A DNA stretch of 64,000 nt from contig JAITVH010000048.1 in the NCBI GenBank assembly GCA_031285905.1, forward strand, positions 62,001 through 126,000, read 5' to 3'. This stretch comes from Prevotella sp. GTDB taxonomy: Bacteria > Bacteroidota > Bacteroidia > Bacteroidales > Dysgonomonadaceae. This document shows, one piece after another, positions 35,830 to 44,573 of the stretch (position 1 is its first letter; every line of letters starts with the position of its first letter). Position numbers and translations under genes: made by a program. Under the pieces are notes generated by a model, which was not told where the DNA came from, ran no database searches, and worked only from the letters and a program-made list of their open reading frames with translations.

Positions 35830-36281
35830 AAGAATTGATAGAAACATTGACAACGGGGTTAAATGGCAAGATACTGCTGGGAGTTATTGTGTTTATTCTT
35901 TTTGTTTATTTACCGTATCTATTGATTTCTTTGCGAAGAAGGAAAAAGAAACAAGTCGTTTTTGAGCAAAACAATAAAGATACCATAAAAGTATATCTCG
36001 AACTCGATTTCATAGGTACATTGACAGTTTATAGTATAAATGGCAAAAAACCGACACCCTTTTATGAACCTACACGGCGAGGATTTTTCCTCTTTCAAGG
36101 AGAATCGACAATCGGAGTTAAGTATCATTGGGCAAGGATAAGTCCTATTCGTATAACAGGTTATAAGAATTTCAACATAGAGCCGAGAGAAATAACCGTT
36201 CATGTTGAAAAAGGTAAAACGTATTCGTTAGGATATAATATAGATGAAGATAAATATGAGTTTAAAGAGATGAATGGGTGA
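35826..36281 (+). CDS. Unknown single-pass membrane protein
   Basis: A 151-residue protein with one membrane helix (about 17-37, LLGVIVFILFVYLPYLLISL), a basic RRRKKK stop-transfer, and a soluble beta-rich domain (about 45-151) with a GYKNFNIEPREITVHVEKGK segment that may be a beta-sandwich. By the positive-inside rule the domain is cytosolic. It overlaps both neighbours by a few bases. No family recognised. Confidence 0.65.
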   Translation: MKELIETLTTGLNGKILLGVIVFILFVYLPYLLISLRRRKKKQVVFEQNNKDTIKVYLELDFIGTLTVYSINGKKPTPFYEPTRRGFFLFQGESTIGVKYHWARISPIRITGYKNFNIEPREITVHVEKGKTYSLGYNIDEDKYEFKEMNG

Positions 36282-37017
36282 AAATAAGCAGAGAATGAAA
36301 AAGGTAAGAGCAAAGAAAATAGATTTGAATACTTGTTGGATTTACTATCAACCGTCAACAATTTCCAAAACCCGATTAGATTTGTATTTTGGGAATGAAA
36401 ATACAGGTGCACCATTGATATATAATGTTGAGAATGGAAAATTTGAATTAAACATAAATCCTTATGGAAATGAAAAAGGAATTCCTTTAACTAACATTGA
36501 GTTAGCGAAAGATTATTCGGTATTAATTATCGAAACAGAAAATAAGGCGTTTCATTTTTCAGCTTGTTATGATACTGATATTATATTGTTCAAATTATTT
36601 GAGAAATTGTATACCGGGAAATTCCCAATAGAATTACTTTCACCTGATGACACTGAGATACACATTGGAATAGTAAACGGGCAAATCTTAGAACTGAGTA
36701 CAATTCCATTTGATAAAGAACATAAAATAATTCCGTTAAAAGGAATAAAAATAAAAATACAAGAATATAATTCGGATGGAAAACCGGATTCCACAGAAAA
36801 TTTATTAAGAACATTACCAATCCTTTCCGACTGTTTTGTTTATATCCGAAATTCTGAACATTATCGAATTAAAAATTTGAGCATACAAACAGATTCTTTA
36901 ATAACAGAAACAGATGAAGGCGTATTTAGAGATATTTTCAAAGGAATTAGTCTGATAAAAGATGTTATTGGAGATATATTAAAAACGCGCTTACCATTCA
37001 AATCAAAATATGATTAA
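36274..37017 (+). CDS. Unknown beta-rich cytosolic protein
   Basis: A 247-residue protein with no signal peptide and no recognised family. The first half contains WIYYQPSTISKTRLDLYFGN and alternating strands; the second half has EIHIGIVNGQILELSTIPFD. The ATG at 36274 overlaps the previous stop by 8 bp. An internal ATG at 36295 is also possible. The genes probably form one complex or pathway because of their tight coupling, but I cannot say which. Downstream, 37018-37417 has no gene that I accept. Confidence 0.6.
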   Translation: MGENKQRMKKVRAKKIDLNTCWIYYQPSTISKTRLDLYFGNENTGAPLIYNVENGKFELNINPYGNEKGIPLTNIELAKDYSVLIIETENKAFHFSACYDTDIILFKLFEKLYTGKFPIELLSPDDTEIHIGIVNGQILELSTIPFDKEHKIIPLKGIKIKIQEYNSDGKPDSTENLLRTLPILSDCFVYIRNSEHYRIKNLSIQTDSLITETDEGVFRDIFKGISLIKDVIGDILKTRLPFKSKYD

Positions 37018-37229
37018 AGCAAGTAACACCACCACCTCTAATAAACGGATTGGTGTAAGTTAGGCTGATCCTAGAGGGCAAAGATTTCCTCACTAACCCT
37101 TTTTTCTGCCTTAAAAGATAAGGAAAAAGAGAACTTAACAGCCTCAGGAGAGGTAAGGTAACGGCGGATATTCTCACGTGTCTTTTCTAATTTATTGATT
37201 ATTCTCGCAAAAAACTGAAAACTAATCAC

Positions 37230-37237
37230 TACCTTTG
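37230..37237 (+). promoter_or_regulatory. -7 box and long leader before the DEAD-box gene
   Basis: TACCTTTG (exact TAnnTTTG) lies 180 bp before the ATG at 37418, giving a leader of about 170 nt. Long leaders are common for cold-shock helicase mRNAs. No distinct -33 was found, and the remainder of 37018-37417 shows nothing recognisable. Confidence 0.5.
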
Positions 37238-37417
37238 CGCCGCCTTTGCGGTTGACTCTCATTTGTTTTTAGGGCGGGAGTAAACAGTATTAAGGTTTAA
37301 TTCCGTATTAATTGAGTCGCGGACAGTATTTAATGACATGTTTGTAAATGTAATCACCTGTTGTGGTTGGGCTTGCAAAAGCAATAAAAAGGTCTGTGAC
37401 CTTATTTGAAATTTTTA

Positions 37418-39214
37418 ATGAAAACATTTGAAGAGTTAGGGGTCGCTGCGAATATCCGCAAGGCGATCGAAGAAATGGGATACGAGAATCCCATGCCGGT
37501 ACAGGAGGAAGTGATTCCATACCTACTGGGAGAAACAAACGACGTAATAGCATTGGCACAAACAGGAACAGGAAAAACAGCTGCTTTTGGCCTGCCTCTA
37601 CTACAAAAAATTGATGTAAAAGAAAATGTGCCTCAGGCATTGATTCTTTGTCCTACACGCGAACTTTGTTTGCAAATAGCAAGCGATCTGGCCGATTATT
37701 CCAAGTATATCGAAAAACTAAGGGTACTGCCTGTGTATGGCGGATCGAGTATTGAGAGCCAGATAAAATCGCTTAAACGGGGAGTTCAGATTATTGTGGC
37801 TACTCCCGGCCGTTTAATTGACCTGATCAACAGGAAAACGGTGGATCTGGCAAATATCCGTTATGTAGTACTTGACGAGGCTGACGAGATGCTGAACATG
37901 GGATTCATGGAAAGCATTGATGCCATATTGGAAAAAGTTCCTGAAGAGAGGTTGATGCTCCTGTTCTCGGCTACGATGCCAAAAGAAGTGGCAAAGATCA
38001 CCAGAAAATACATGAACAACGATCCGAAGGAAATTACAATAGGTCGTAAGAATGAAGGGTCGAGTACTGTAAAGCATGTATATTATATGGTGCATGCCAA
38101 GGACAAATATCTGGCATTGAAACGTATTGCTGACTATTATCCGAGTATATATGGCATCATCTTTTGCCGCACGCGTAAGGAAACACAAGAAATAGCCGAT
38201 AGGCTGATACAGGATGGCTACAATGCAGATTCCCTGCATGGAGACCTGTCGCAGGCGCAACGTGACTATGTAATGCAAAAATTCCGTATCCGTAATCTGC
38301 AATTATTGGTTGCGACAGATGTTGCTGCTCGTGGCTTGGATGTGGACAGCCTTACACATGTTATCAATTACGGCCTGCCTGATGATATAGAGTCTTATAC
38401 GCACCGTAGTGGACGTACCGGGCGCGCAGGAAAAACCGGAACTTCTATTTCCATTGTTCACCTAAAAGAGAAGGGGAAAATAAGGGAAATAGAAAAGATT
38501 ATCAATAAGAAATTCGAACAGGGAGTTATCCCGTCAGGCGAGGCTATATGTGAGAAGCAATTGTTCAGCCTGGTAGACAGGATAGAGAAAGTAAAAGTGA
38601 ACGAAGAGGAGATTGCAGACCTGTTGCCATCTGTTTACCGGAAACTGGATTGGTTAGAGAAAGAAGATATCATCAAAAGGGTGATGGCTCTTGAGTTTAA
38701 CCGGCTGATAGAATATTACCGCGACGCGGAGGAAATAGATACACCACAGGAACGTTCCTCGCGGGATCAGAAAGAATACCCGAGACGCAAAGACAGGGAA
38801 CGCAATGACCGTTCGTCGGGAGGTCGTACGGCTGAAAGAGGATATTCCCGTCTGTTTATCAATATTGGTCGTACAGACAATGTTAATCCTGCTACTTTGA
38901 TGGGGCTTGTCAATGATTTTGTACCTGACAAAATCTCCATCGGAAGAATAGATATTATGCAGAATTTCTCGTTCTTCGAAGTGCCGGAGCGTGATGTGCA
39001 GAAGGTAATAAAATCCTTGAACAGGCAGGAGGAAAAAGGTCGCCGTATTTCTGTTGAGTTAGCTCAGGGTAATCCAAGTCCGAGGAATAATTATAATGCT
39101 CAGCGTTTTGACAGGGATAGGGGTATGAAAAAAGACTCGGGGTCAAGAAATCAGAATCAGAAAAATTCCGATAAAGGACATCGGAAGGGAAACAGAAAAC
39201 CTAAATTCTCGTAA
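37418..39214 (+). CDS. DEAD-box RNA helicase (CsdA/DeaD type)
   Basis: A 598-residue ATP-dependent RNA helicase, probably for ribosome assembly and cold adaptation. The Q-motif region PMPVQEEVIP, motif I AQTGTGKT (47-54), DEAD (153-156), SAT (FSATMP), and the C-terminal helicase motifs ARGLDVDSLTHVINYGLP and HRSGRTGRAGKTG are present. A DbpA-type RNA-binding domain (about 465-535; RLFINIGRTDNVNPATLMGL) is followed by a basic, Asn/Arg/Gly-rich disordered tail. I use the ATG at 37418, not the upstream TTG. The gene ends in its own terminator. Confidence 0.93.
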   Translation: MKTFEELGVAANIRKAIEEMGYENPMPVQEEVIPYLLGETNDVIALAQTGTGKTAAFGLPLLQKIDVKENVPQALILCPTRELCLQIASDLADYSKYIEKLRVLPVYGGSSIESQIKSLKRGVQIIVATPGRLIDLINRKTVDLANIRYVVLDEADEMLNMGFMESIDAILEKVPEERLMLLFSATMPKEVAKITRKYMNNDPKEITIGRKNEGSSTVKHVYYMVHAKDKYLALKRIADYYPSIYGIIFCRTRKETQEIADRLIQDGYNADSLHGDLSQAQRDYVMQKFRIRNLQLLVATDVAARGLDVDSLTHVINYGLPDDIESYTHRSGRTGRAGKTGTSISIVHLKEKGKIREIEKIINKKFEQGVIPSGEAICEKQLFSLVDRIEKVKVNEEEIADLLPSVYRKLDWLEKEDIIKRVMALEFNRLIEYYRDAEEIDTPQERSSRDQKEYPRRKDRERNDRSSGGRTAERGYSRLFINIGRTDNVNPATLMGLVNDFVPDKISIGRIDIMQNFSFFEVPERDVQKVIKSLNRQEEKGRRISVELAQGNPSPRNNYNAQRFDRDRGMKKDSGSRNQNQKNSDKGHRKGNRKPKFS

Positions 39215-39236
39215 GTATTAAAATCGTAGATATATT

Positions 39237-39269
39237 AGCCTGTGTACATCTGTATACAGGCTTTTTTAT
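39237..39269 (+). terminator. Terminator after the DEAD-box gene
   Basis: AGCCTGTGTACA and TGTATACAGGCT pair (one G-T), followed by six Ts. The further 165 bp to the TonB receptor gene contain TACCTTTA at about 39330 as a weak -7 candidate. Confidence 0.8.
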
Positions 39270-39434
39270 ATCCGAACATAAAAAAATACCAGACTCTGTA
39301 ATTTATTTCAATCTATTCCATAAAATAGTTTTACCTTTACGTCTGTAATAAAAATCCAATAAATTTTCAATATTTTATATAATATTACGTTTACGTTTAA
39401 GTGGATACTTACAATAAGCGTCAATAACACTAAT

Positions 39435-41753
39435 ATGAAGTTTCTTTTAGTCACATTTTTGTTTTTTATCAGTATTTCAGTTTTTGCCCAAAATAACTAC
39501 ATAATACGGGGTAAGATATTCAATTCAGAAGACAAAGAGTCATTGGTTGGGGTTTCTGTAGGGACAAAGGAGCTACCCCGGACAGGTAGTTTCAGTGATG
39601 ATTCCGGAAAATATAGCCTGTCTCTTCCCCGTGGAGAATATCGGTTGATTTTCAAGATTATCGGGTATAATACCAAAGAAGTAAAGATCAGACTGGATAA
39701 AGATATGGAATTGGATGTGGAACTTGCTCCTGAAGCTATCTCTCTAAGTGCAGTAGAAGTATCAGCTATGCGTAACGACAAAAACGTCAAAGATGTGCAG
39801 TCAGGTGTAGAAAAACTGGAAATAGAAACAGCTAATAAAATTCCTGTACTACTGGGCGAACGCGATATTCTGAAAACGCTCCAACTATTACCCGGTGTGC
39901 AAACGGCAGGAGAAGGGAATACCGGATTTTATGTACGTGGTGGGAGTAATGATCAAAACCTGATATTGCTGGATAATGCAGCAGTGTATAATCCGTCTCA
40001 TCTTTTTGGCTTTTTCTCTACTTTCAATTCCGATGCGGTGGATAACATGACGATATATAAAGGCTCTATGCCGGCAAAATATGGAGGACGCTTATCTTCT
40101 ACACTGGATGTTAACATGCGCGATGGCGACCTGAATGATTTTCATGCAACGGGAGGAATCGGGCTTATTGCTTCACGGCTTACCCTCGAGGGGCCGATAC
40201 AAAAGGAACGCTCTTCTTTCATTGTTTCTGCACGCCGTACTTATGCTGATGCTCTGGCACGGGTAGCAGGGGTTTCGCAAATCAAAGACTCAAAGTTGTA
40301 TTTTTATGATTTAAATGCGAAGTTAAGTTATGTTTTGTCAGATAAGGATAAATTAACCTTGTCAGGTTATTACGGAAAAGATAAATTAGGTCTTGATAAA
40401 GTAGCCACAATGGATTGGGGTAATACAATCGCAAGCCTTAAATGGAATCATATATTCAACTCTAAAAGGTCTTCTGCAACCTCCTTGTCCTATACTGACT
40501 ATACCTATAATGTAAGTGTTGACCTGACAACAGGATTAACGATAGCTTCCCATATCCGCGATTATAATCTGAATCAGGAATTCAGCTTTTATCCTAATGA
40601 GAAGAATTCGATTAGAACGGGCTTTGTTTCTACTTACAGGCAGGTAGTTCCGGGAGAGTTGCAAAGTAAAGACCCAAGTAAGCTTGAAGTTACTCCGTTC
40701 CAGCACCGCTATTCATGGGAGAATGCGCTCTTTGCATCCAATGATATGAAGTTGGGAGACAGGCTGGAGATAAGTTATGGTTTACGTCTTTCGGCATTTA
40801 GTGTATTGGGAGGAAGCGACTTCTATAATTTCGATCCTGTAGACCAATCAATTACAGATACGATTCATACCCGAAGCGGAAAATTTGTAAAGACTTATTT
40901 AAATCTTGAGCCGCGCCTCTCGATGGCATATCAGTTAAATGATGTATCATCCATAAAAGCTGCATATACGCGTACATCTCAACATTTACATTTGCTGTCG
41001 ACCACCAATATGGCCAATCCTACTGACCGTTGGATAGTGAATACAAATTACATTAAGCCGGAAATTGCTAATCAGGTTTCGCTGGGCTATTTTCGTAACT
41101 TCTCCGACAATATGTTCGAATTTAGTGCCGAGATCTATTATAAAAATCTAAAAAATCAGATTGACTTTAAAGATGGTGCTGATGTAGGAGGTAAGGATAT
41201 TATCGAGACCGAATTGCTTTTTGGAAAGGGCAGGGCATATGGAATCGAGCTTTTTTTGAAGAAAAAATATGGCAGGTTTAACGGATGGATAGGTTATACA
41301 TTAGCCAAAAGTGAGAGAATGATCGACGGAATAAATGATGGGAAATGGTATGCCGCCAATCAGGACAGAAGACACGACCTTTCGGTAGTGGGAATATATG
41401 AGCTGAATAAAAAATGGACGCTGTCGGCTACTTGGGTGTTTGCGTCCGGCAGTCCGATGACATTCCCTTCGGGAAAGTATATGGTAGACGGAAACACTAT
41501 TTACTATTACGAAGGGCGCAATCAATATCGAGCCCCTTCTTATCACCGTCTCGACCTGGGGGCAATATGTCAGCTAAAGAAAACCAAACGTTTTTCTTCC
41601 GAACTGGCATTCAGTATTTATAACGCTTACGGACGGAAGAATCCATACATGTATGGTTTCAGGCAAAACAAGTATAATGACAATATATCAGAATCGTACA
41701 TGATTTATCTGTTTAGTGTAATACCGTCCATATCGTGGAACTTTAAGTTTTAG
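39435..41753 (+). CDS. TonB-dependent outer-membrane receptor
   Basis: A 772-residue receptor. The signal peptide [19 protein letters not shown] is followed by a carboxypeptidase-regulatory-like domain (about 23-105), a plug (about 115-235; ERDILKTLQLLPGVQTAGEG, FYVRGGSNDQNLILLDNAAV), and a C-terminal 22-strand barrel ending in an aromatic residue (ISWNFKF). It is not a SusC; there is no SusD beside it but a DUF4249 lipoprotein 8 bp downstream, a pairing common in Bacteroidota. The transported substrate is unknown. Confidence 0.92.
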   Translation: MKFLLVTFLFFISISVFAQNNYIIRGKIFNSEDKESLVGVSVGTKELPRTGSFSDDSGKYSLSLPRGEYRLIFKIIGYNTKEVKIRLDKDMELDVELAPEAISLSAVEVSAMRNDKNVKDVQSGVEKLEIETANKIPVLLGERDILKTLQLLPGVQTAGEGNTGFYVRGGSNDQNLILLDNAAVYNPSHLFGFFSTFNSDAVDNMTIYKGSMPAKYGGRLSSTLDVNMRDGDLNDFHATGGIGLIASRLTLEGPIQKERSSFIVSARRTYADALARVAGVSQIKDSKLYFYDLNAKLSYVLSDKDKLTLSGYYGKDKLGLDKVATMDWGNTIASLKWNHIFNSKRSSATSLSYTDYTYNVSVDLTTGLTIASHIRDYNLNQEFSFYPNEKNSIRTGFVSTYRQVVPGELQSKDPSKLEVTPFQHRYSWENALFASNDMKLGDRLEISYGLRLSAFSVLGGSDFYNFDPVDQSITDTIHTRSGKFVKTYLNLEPRLSMAYQLNDVSSIKAAYTRTSQHLHLLSTTNMANPTDRWIVNTNYIKPEIANQVSLGYFRNFSDNMFEFSAEIYYKNLKNQIDFKDGADVGGKDIIETELLFGKGRAYGIELFLKKKYGRFNGWIGYTLAKSERMIDGINDGKWYAANQDRRHDLSVVGIYELNKKWTLSATWVFASGSPMTFPSGKYMVDGNTIYYYEGRNQYRAPSYHRLDLGAICQLKKTKRFSSELAFSIYNAYGRKNPYMYGFRQNKYNDNISESYMIYLFSVIPSISWNFKF

Positions 41754-41761
41754 TAGTAAAG

Positions 41762-42574
41762 ATGAAAAAGTATATATCAGTATTAATCATATTATCTTCT
41801 CTTCTCTTTGTTTCGTGCGAAGAGATAGTCGACGTAGATCTGAATTCGGCTGAGCCTCGTTTGGTAATTGACGCTTCCATAACAGAAGCTATGTCGTGTC
41901 AGGTACGTATTACAATGTCGCAGGCCTTTCAGGATAACAATAGGTATGAAGCTGTCAGGGAAGCCATGGTCATATTAAGAGATGAAGATGGGAATGAAGA
42001 AATCCTTACAGAGGCTGTTTACAATCCCGGACTGTATATGTCCGAGATGATGGGGGTTGTAGGAAAAGAGTATTATCTGACTGTAATAGTAGATGATAAG
42101 GAATATGAAGCCAGTGCAGTTATACCCAATGTTGTTCATATCACCGATGTATTTATATATGATATAAAGGCAGGCGATAAGTCATGGTTTTCACCTTCTA
42201 TCATGTTTGATGATCCGGAATATGAAGATAATTACTATTATACGCTGGTTTATATTAATGGTCGGAAGCTGGACACTTTCTATTTGTATGATGATGAGTT
42301 CAGAAATGGGAAACATGTTCACAAAATATTGTTTTTCAATAAAGAGGATAATCAGGATAATGATCTGGAAACCGGAGATGAGGTAATGATCGAAATGCAG
42401 TCCATAGATAAAGGTATGTACCGGTTTTATGAAACATGGACATCATTTGCCAATGGCGGAGCGGCTAACCCTATATCAAATATCAGTGGGGGGGCCTTAG
42501 GTTGTTTCAAGGCTTATAATACCAGCACGATATATATGGTTGTGAGCGCCGCCTATATTTATTCTGAAGAATAA
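41762..42574 (+). CDS. DUF4249 lipoprotein
   Basis: A 270-residue lipoprotein with lipobox Cys19 (MKKYISVLIILSSLLFVSC) and the DUF4249 hallmark EEIVDVDLNSAEPRLVIDAS. The rest is beta-rich. It probably sits on the outer membrane as partner of the TonB receptor gene just upstream, much as SusD does for SusC. Function is not established for the family. Confidence 0.88.
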   Translation: MKKYISVLIILSSLLFVSCEEIVDVDLNSAEPRLVIDASITEAMSCQVRITMSQAFQDNNRYEAVREAMVILRDEDGNEEILTEAVYNPGLYMSEMMGVVGKEYYLTVIVDDKEYEASAVIPNVVHITDVFIYDIKAGDKSWFSPSIMFDDPEYEDNYYYTLVYINGRKLDTFYLYDDEFRNGKHVHKILFFNKEDNQDNDLETGDEVMIEMQSIDKGMYRFYETWTSFANGGAANPISNISGGALGCFKAYNTSTIYMVVSAAYIYSEE

Positions 42575-42578
42575 TGAC

Positions 42579-42586
42579 TATCTTTG
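42579..42586 (+). promoter_or_regulatory. -7 box before the DUF4834 gene
   Basis: TATCTTTG (exact TAnnTTTG), 26 bp before the ATG at 42613, with TTTA 17 nt upstream as a weak -33. Confidence 0.45.
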
Positions 42587-42612
42587 TATGCTAACAAATA
42601 AGTCTTTATTCT

Positions 42613-42834
42613 ATGTTTAAGTTTTTAGCATTATTATTTTTAGTGGCTTTATTCGGGTTTTTACTGATCGGGGTACTGTTCGGGCGAGCAATACGTTTCT
42701 TTAATCCGAACAGTGATAAGAATAGAGGCAACCGACAATCAGGTAATAATAAAGCAACTAAAAAATCTCCAAAGAAGTTCTCTGAAAACGAAGGAGAATA
42801 TGTTAACTACGAAGAGATAAATGATGATAAATAA
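42613..42834 (+). CDS. DUF4834 small membrane protein
   Basis: A 73-residue protein with one N-terminal membrane helix (about 3-24), then a polar Asn/Lys tail ending EGEYVNYEEINDDK. This start and tail match the DUF4834 family of Bacteroidota; no function is known. The gap of 374 bp that follows is AT-rich. It contains a TATCAATAT-type imperfect palindrome near 43010-43030 and the 27-bp dyad at 43120, with no gene that I accept. Confidence 0.8.
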   Translation: MFKFLALLFLVALFGFLLIGVLFGRAIRFFNPNSDKNRGNRQSGNNKATKKSPKKFSENEGEYVNYEEINDDK

Positions 42835-43119
42835 GTTCTATTCGTTTTTATCTCTTATTTGTATTGTACTTTAACGGTTCATCACAGAGCCTAAATCTAC
42901 CTATCTAAAACATCGATTTCCACACACACCCTGTCTGTTATATATAATAATTCTATATAACAAGAAAAATACGATCTTTTGATAAATGTAATTTGCTGTA
43001 TATCAATATATCTGTATTGATATCAATATGCATGTGCTAACATAATCTCCCCATTTTCTCATTTTTTTTCCAAAAATCCCAATTTTTTCTTTTCGAAATT
43101 ATCTATAGGTATCGATATC

Positions 43120-43146
43120 GCTTTTGTCAAGTTGCAGGACAAAAGA
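43120..43146 (+). promoter_or_regulatory. 27-bp dyad element, copy 2
   Basis: GCTTTTGTC, a short centre, then GACAAAAG. It matches 10178-10204 (minus strand) at 21 of 27 positions, five of the six differences being transitions. The ATG at 43209 is 62 nt downstream (61 nt in the other locus). The 8-bp arm pairing here is perfect. Either a DNA operator or a leader hairpin. Confidence 0.65.
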
Positions 43147-43208
43147 TAATAGCACGTGCATATGAAGTCTGCAACATTTAACCAATTTATTTATTATTTT
43201 ATAACATT

Positions 43209-44483
43209 ATGAAAAGAACAAACAACTTAAAGCTACGCAACATTTCCCTTGAGTCTTTGAAGGGGAACACATGGATGGCATTAAGTAGTCAGTCGGGATG
43301 CGGCTCCTCTCCCTTCGGAGAGTGTCATTGTTCGGGCACCGAAACCTGCGATGTATGTATGCGTAGCGATGTAGAGACACCTCCGGAAGTATGGGGATCA
43401 GGCCGTGGGTCTGGTTCGACTTCAGGTTCAGCCTATTACCAGATATGTAACAAGTGTGGAGCCCTGCTGAATGCTGACGGAAAGTGCCCGAAGGGATGTA
43501 ACAGTGATTCCGGTTCGGGTGGTAATACATCCGGTTCAGGCGGACGCAAATGTCCGGTTTGTCAATCCCAAATGATTGAAATCCCTTATACAGGGATTGC
43601 CTTTTGCCCGGTATGTTCATGGATGGCCTATGGGTCAGGTAGCGGATCAGGCAATCCGGATAACGGATGGACCTCAGGCGGCGGTGAAGGCAATAACGAG
43701 GAAAAAGAACCGGAAAAACGCCACGATTGCTCCTCATCAGCCACAGCAAACGCCGATAGGGTACAGTATGTAATAGACCGCAATACGGACAAATTCGGTT
43801 TTAGGGCGGATATTGATCCGGATGTACATAGTAAGCTATTGATGATGAAGGCTCAGGCTGGCTTGTCACTAAATGAGTATTCATATATTATCGATTATCG
43901 TACAGTTGTCAGTGCCACTGCGAAGTATATATCATCAGAAGATGGTATTCAGGAAGGTTCTAATAATAAAGTAAATATAAATCCTGGGCCGCAAGCAAAC
44001 ACTCTAGTACATACCCATCCGCAGGGACAAAATCCGGCTCCATCTCCCCGGGATATTACATCCTTCTTTAATGAGAAAAATAGTACGGCTAAGGGATTAA
44101 CCTCAAGTGTTATTTTTGCTCATAACGGATCGGAATATGTGATAACCGTAGATGATCAGGAAGCGGTGGATTCGTTCTTGGAAAAACTGAAAAATCCGGA
44201 TTTTTCCGCGAATTTTATCATTCCTGAAGATCAAACATCTAACGGCTTTGTTCCCGGTTCTACATGGGAACAAGACTATCAGGAAGTTTATAACAAGCTA
44301 TGGAAAGGCAAAGGAGGTGAATACTCTGATGAGGATGCACAGGCGTATGCTTTGGCTTATCTGATGGATAAGCACGATACGGGTATAAAAATTTATAAAA
44401 GAAAAGATCATTACGCTGACTTTAAAGAGCTAAATACAGCGAGAAGTGATAATAATAAATATACCCCACGTATTTGCCCTTAA
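43209..44483 (+). CDS. Leader-bearing zinc-ribbon/JAMM protein, candidate polymorphic toxin
   Basis: A 424-residue protein. Residues 1-17 (MKRTNNLKLRNISLESL) match the leader of the small peptide at 10116. Next come a Cys-rich stretch (C31, C39, C41, C47, C50) and two CxxC zinc ribbons (C80/C83/C93/C97 and C115/C118/C133/C136), separated by Gly/Ser linkers. From about 180 a JAB/MPN-like domain contains a full JAMM motif, H268-T-H270-P-x7-S279-x2-D282. JAB domains of this kind occur in polymorphic toxins and in DUF4329-type proteins. There is no Sec signal, so export, if any, would depend on the leader. The four small exported proteins downstream look like immunity partners. Toxicity is inferred, not shown. 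Confidence 0.7.
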   Translation: MKRTNNLKLRNISLESLKGNTWMALSSQSGCGSSPFGECHCSGTETCDVCMRSDVETPPEVWGSGRGSGSTSGSAYYQICNKCGALLNADGKCPKGCNSDSGSGGNTSGSGGRKCPVCQSQMIEIPYTGIAFCPVCSWMAYGSGSGSGNPDNGWTSGGGEGNNEEKEPEKRHDCSSSATANADRVQYVIDRNTDKFGFRADIDPDVHSKLLMMKAQAGLSLNEYSYIIDYRTVVSATAKYISSEDGIQEGSNNKVNINPGPQANTLVHTHPQGQNPAPSPRDITSFFNEKNSTAKGLTSSVIFAHNGSEYVITVDDQEAVDSFLEKLKNPDFSANFIIPEDQTSNGFVPGSTWEQDYQEVYNKLWKGKGGEYSDEDAQAYALAYLMDKHDTGIKIYKRKDHYADFKELNTARSDNNKYTPRICP

Positions 44484-44507
44484 ATTTAGATTCTTTTACT
44501 TTTTATT

Positions 44508-44537
44508 AAAACTGCGGAGAAATCTTCGCAGTTTTTT
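44508..44537 (+). terminator. Terminator after the JAMM protein gene
   Basis: AAACTGCGGAGA and TCTTCGCAGTTT pair (one G-T), then a T-run. The same hairpin with a perfect stem recurs at 46183. Confidence 0.82.
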
Positions 44538-44573
44538 ATATATTTACAATGAAAATGTTAAAAATATATTCTG

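Noticed and set aside
37071-37262. 63-codon minus-strand reading frame before the DEAD-box gene
   Set aside because: Highly basic, unlike any family I know, and it overlaps the -7 box and leader of the helicase gene; probably chance.
43207-43749. 180-codon minus-strand frame opposite the zinc-ribbon part
   Set aside because: It mirrors Gly/Ser codons of the plus strand, giving an Arg/Pro/Ser-rich sequence; antisense artefact.
43209-44483. JAMM protein as RadC (DNA repair JAB protein)
   Set aside because: No RadC helix-hairpin-helix or typical RadC start; instead a peptide leader, zinc ribbons and a duplicated tip with partner genes.
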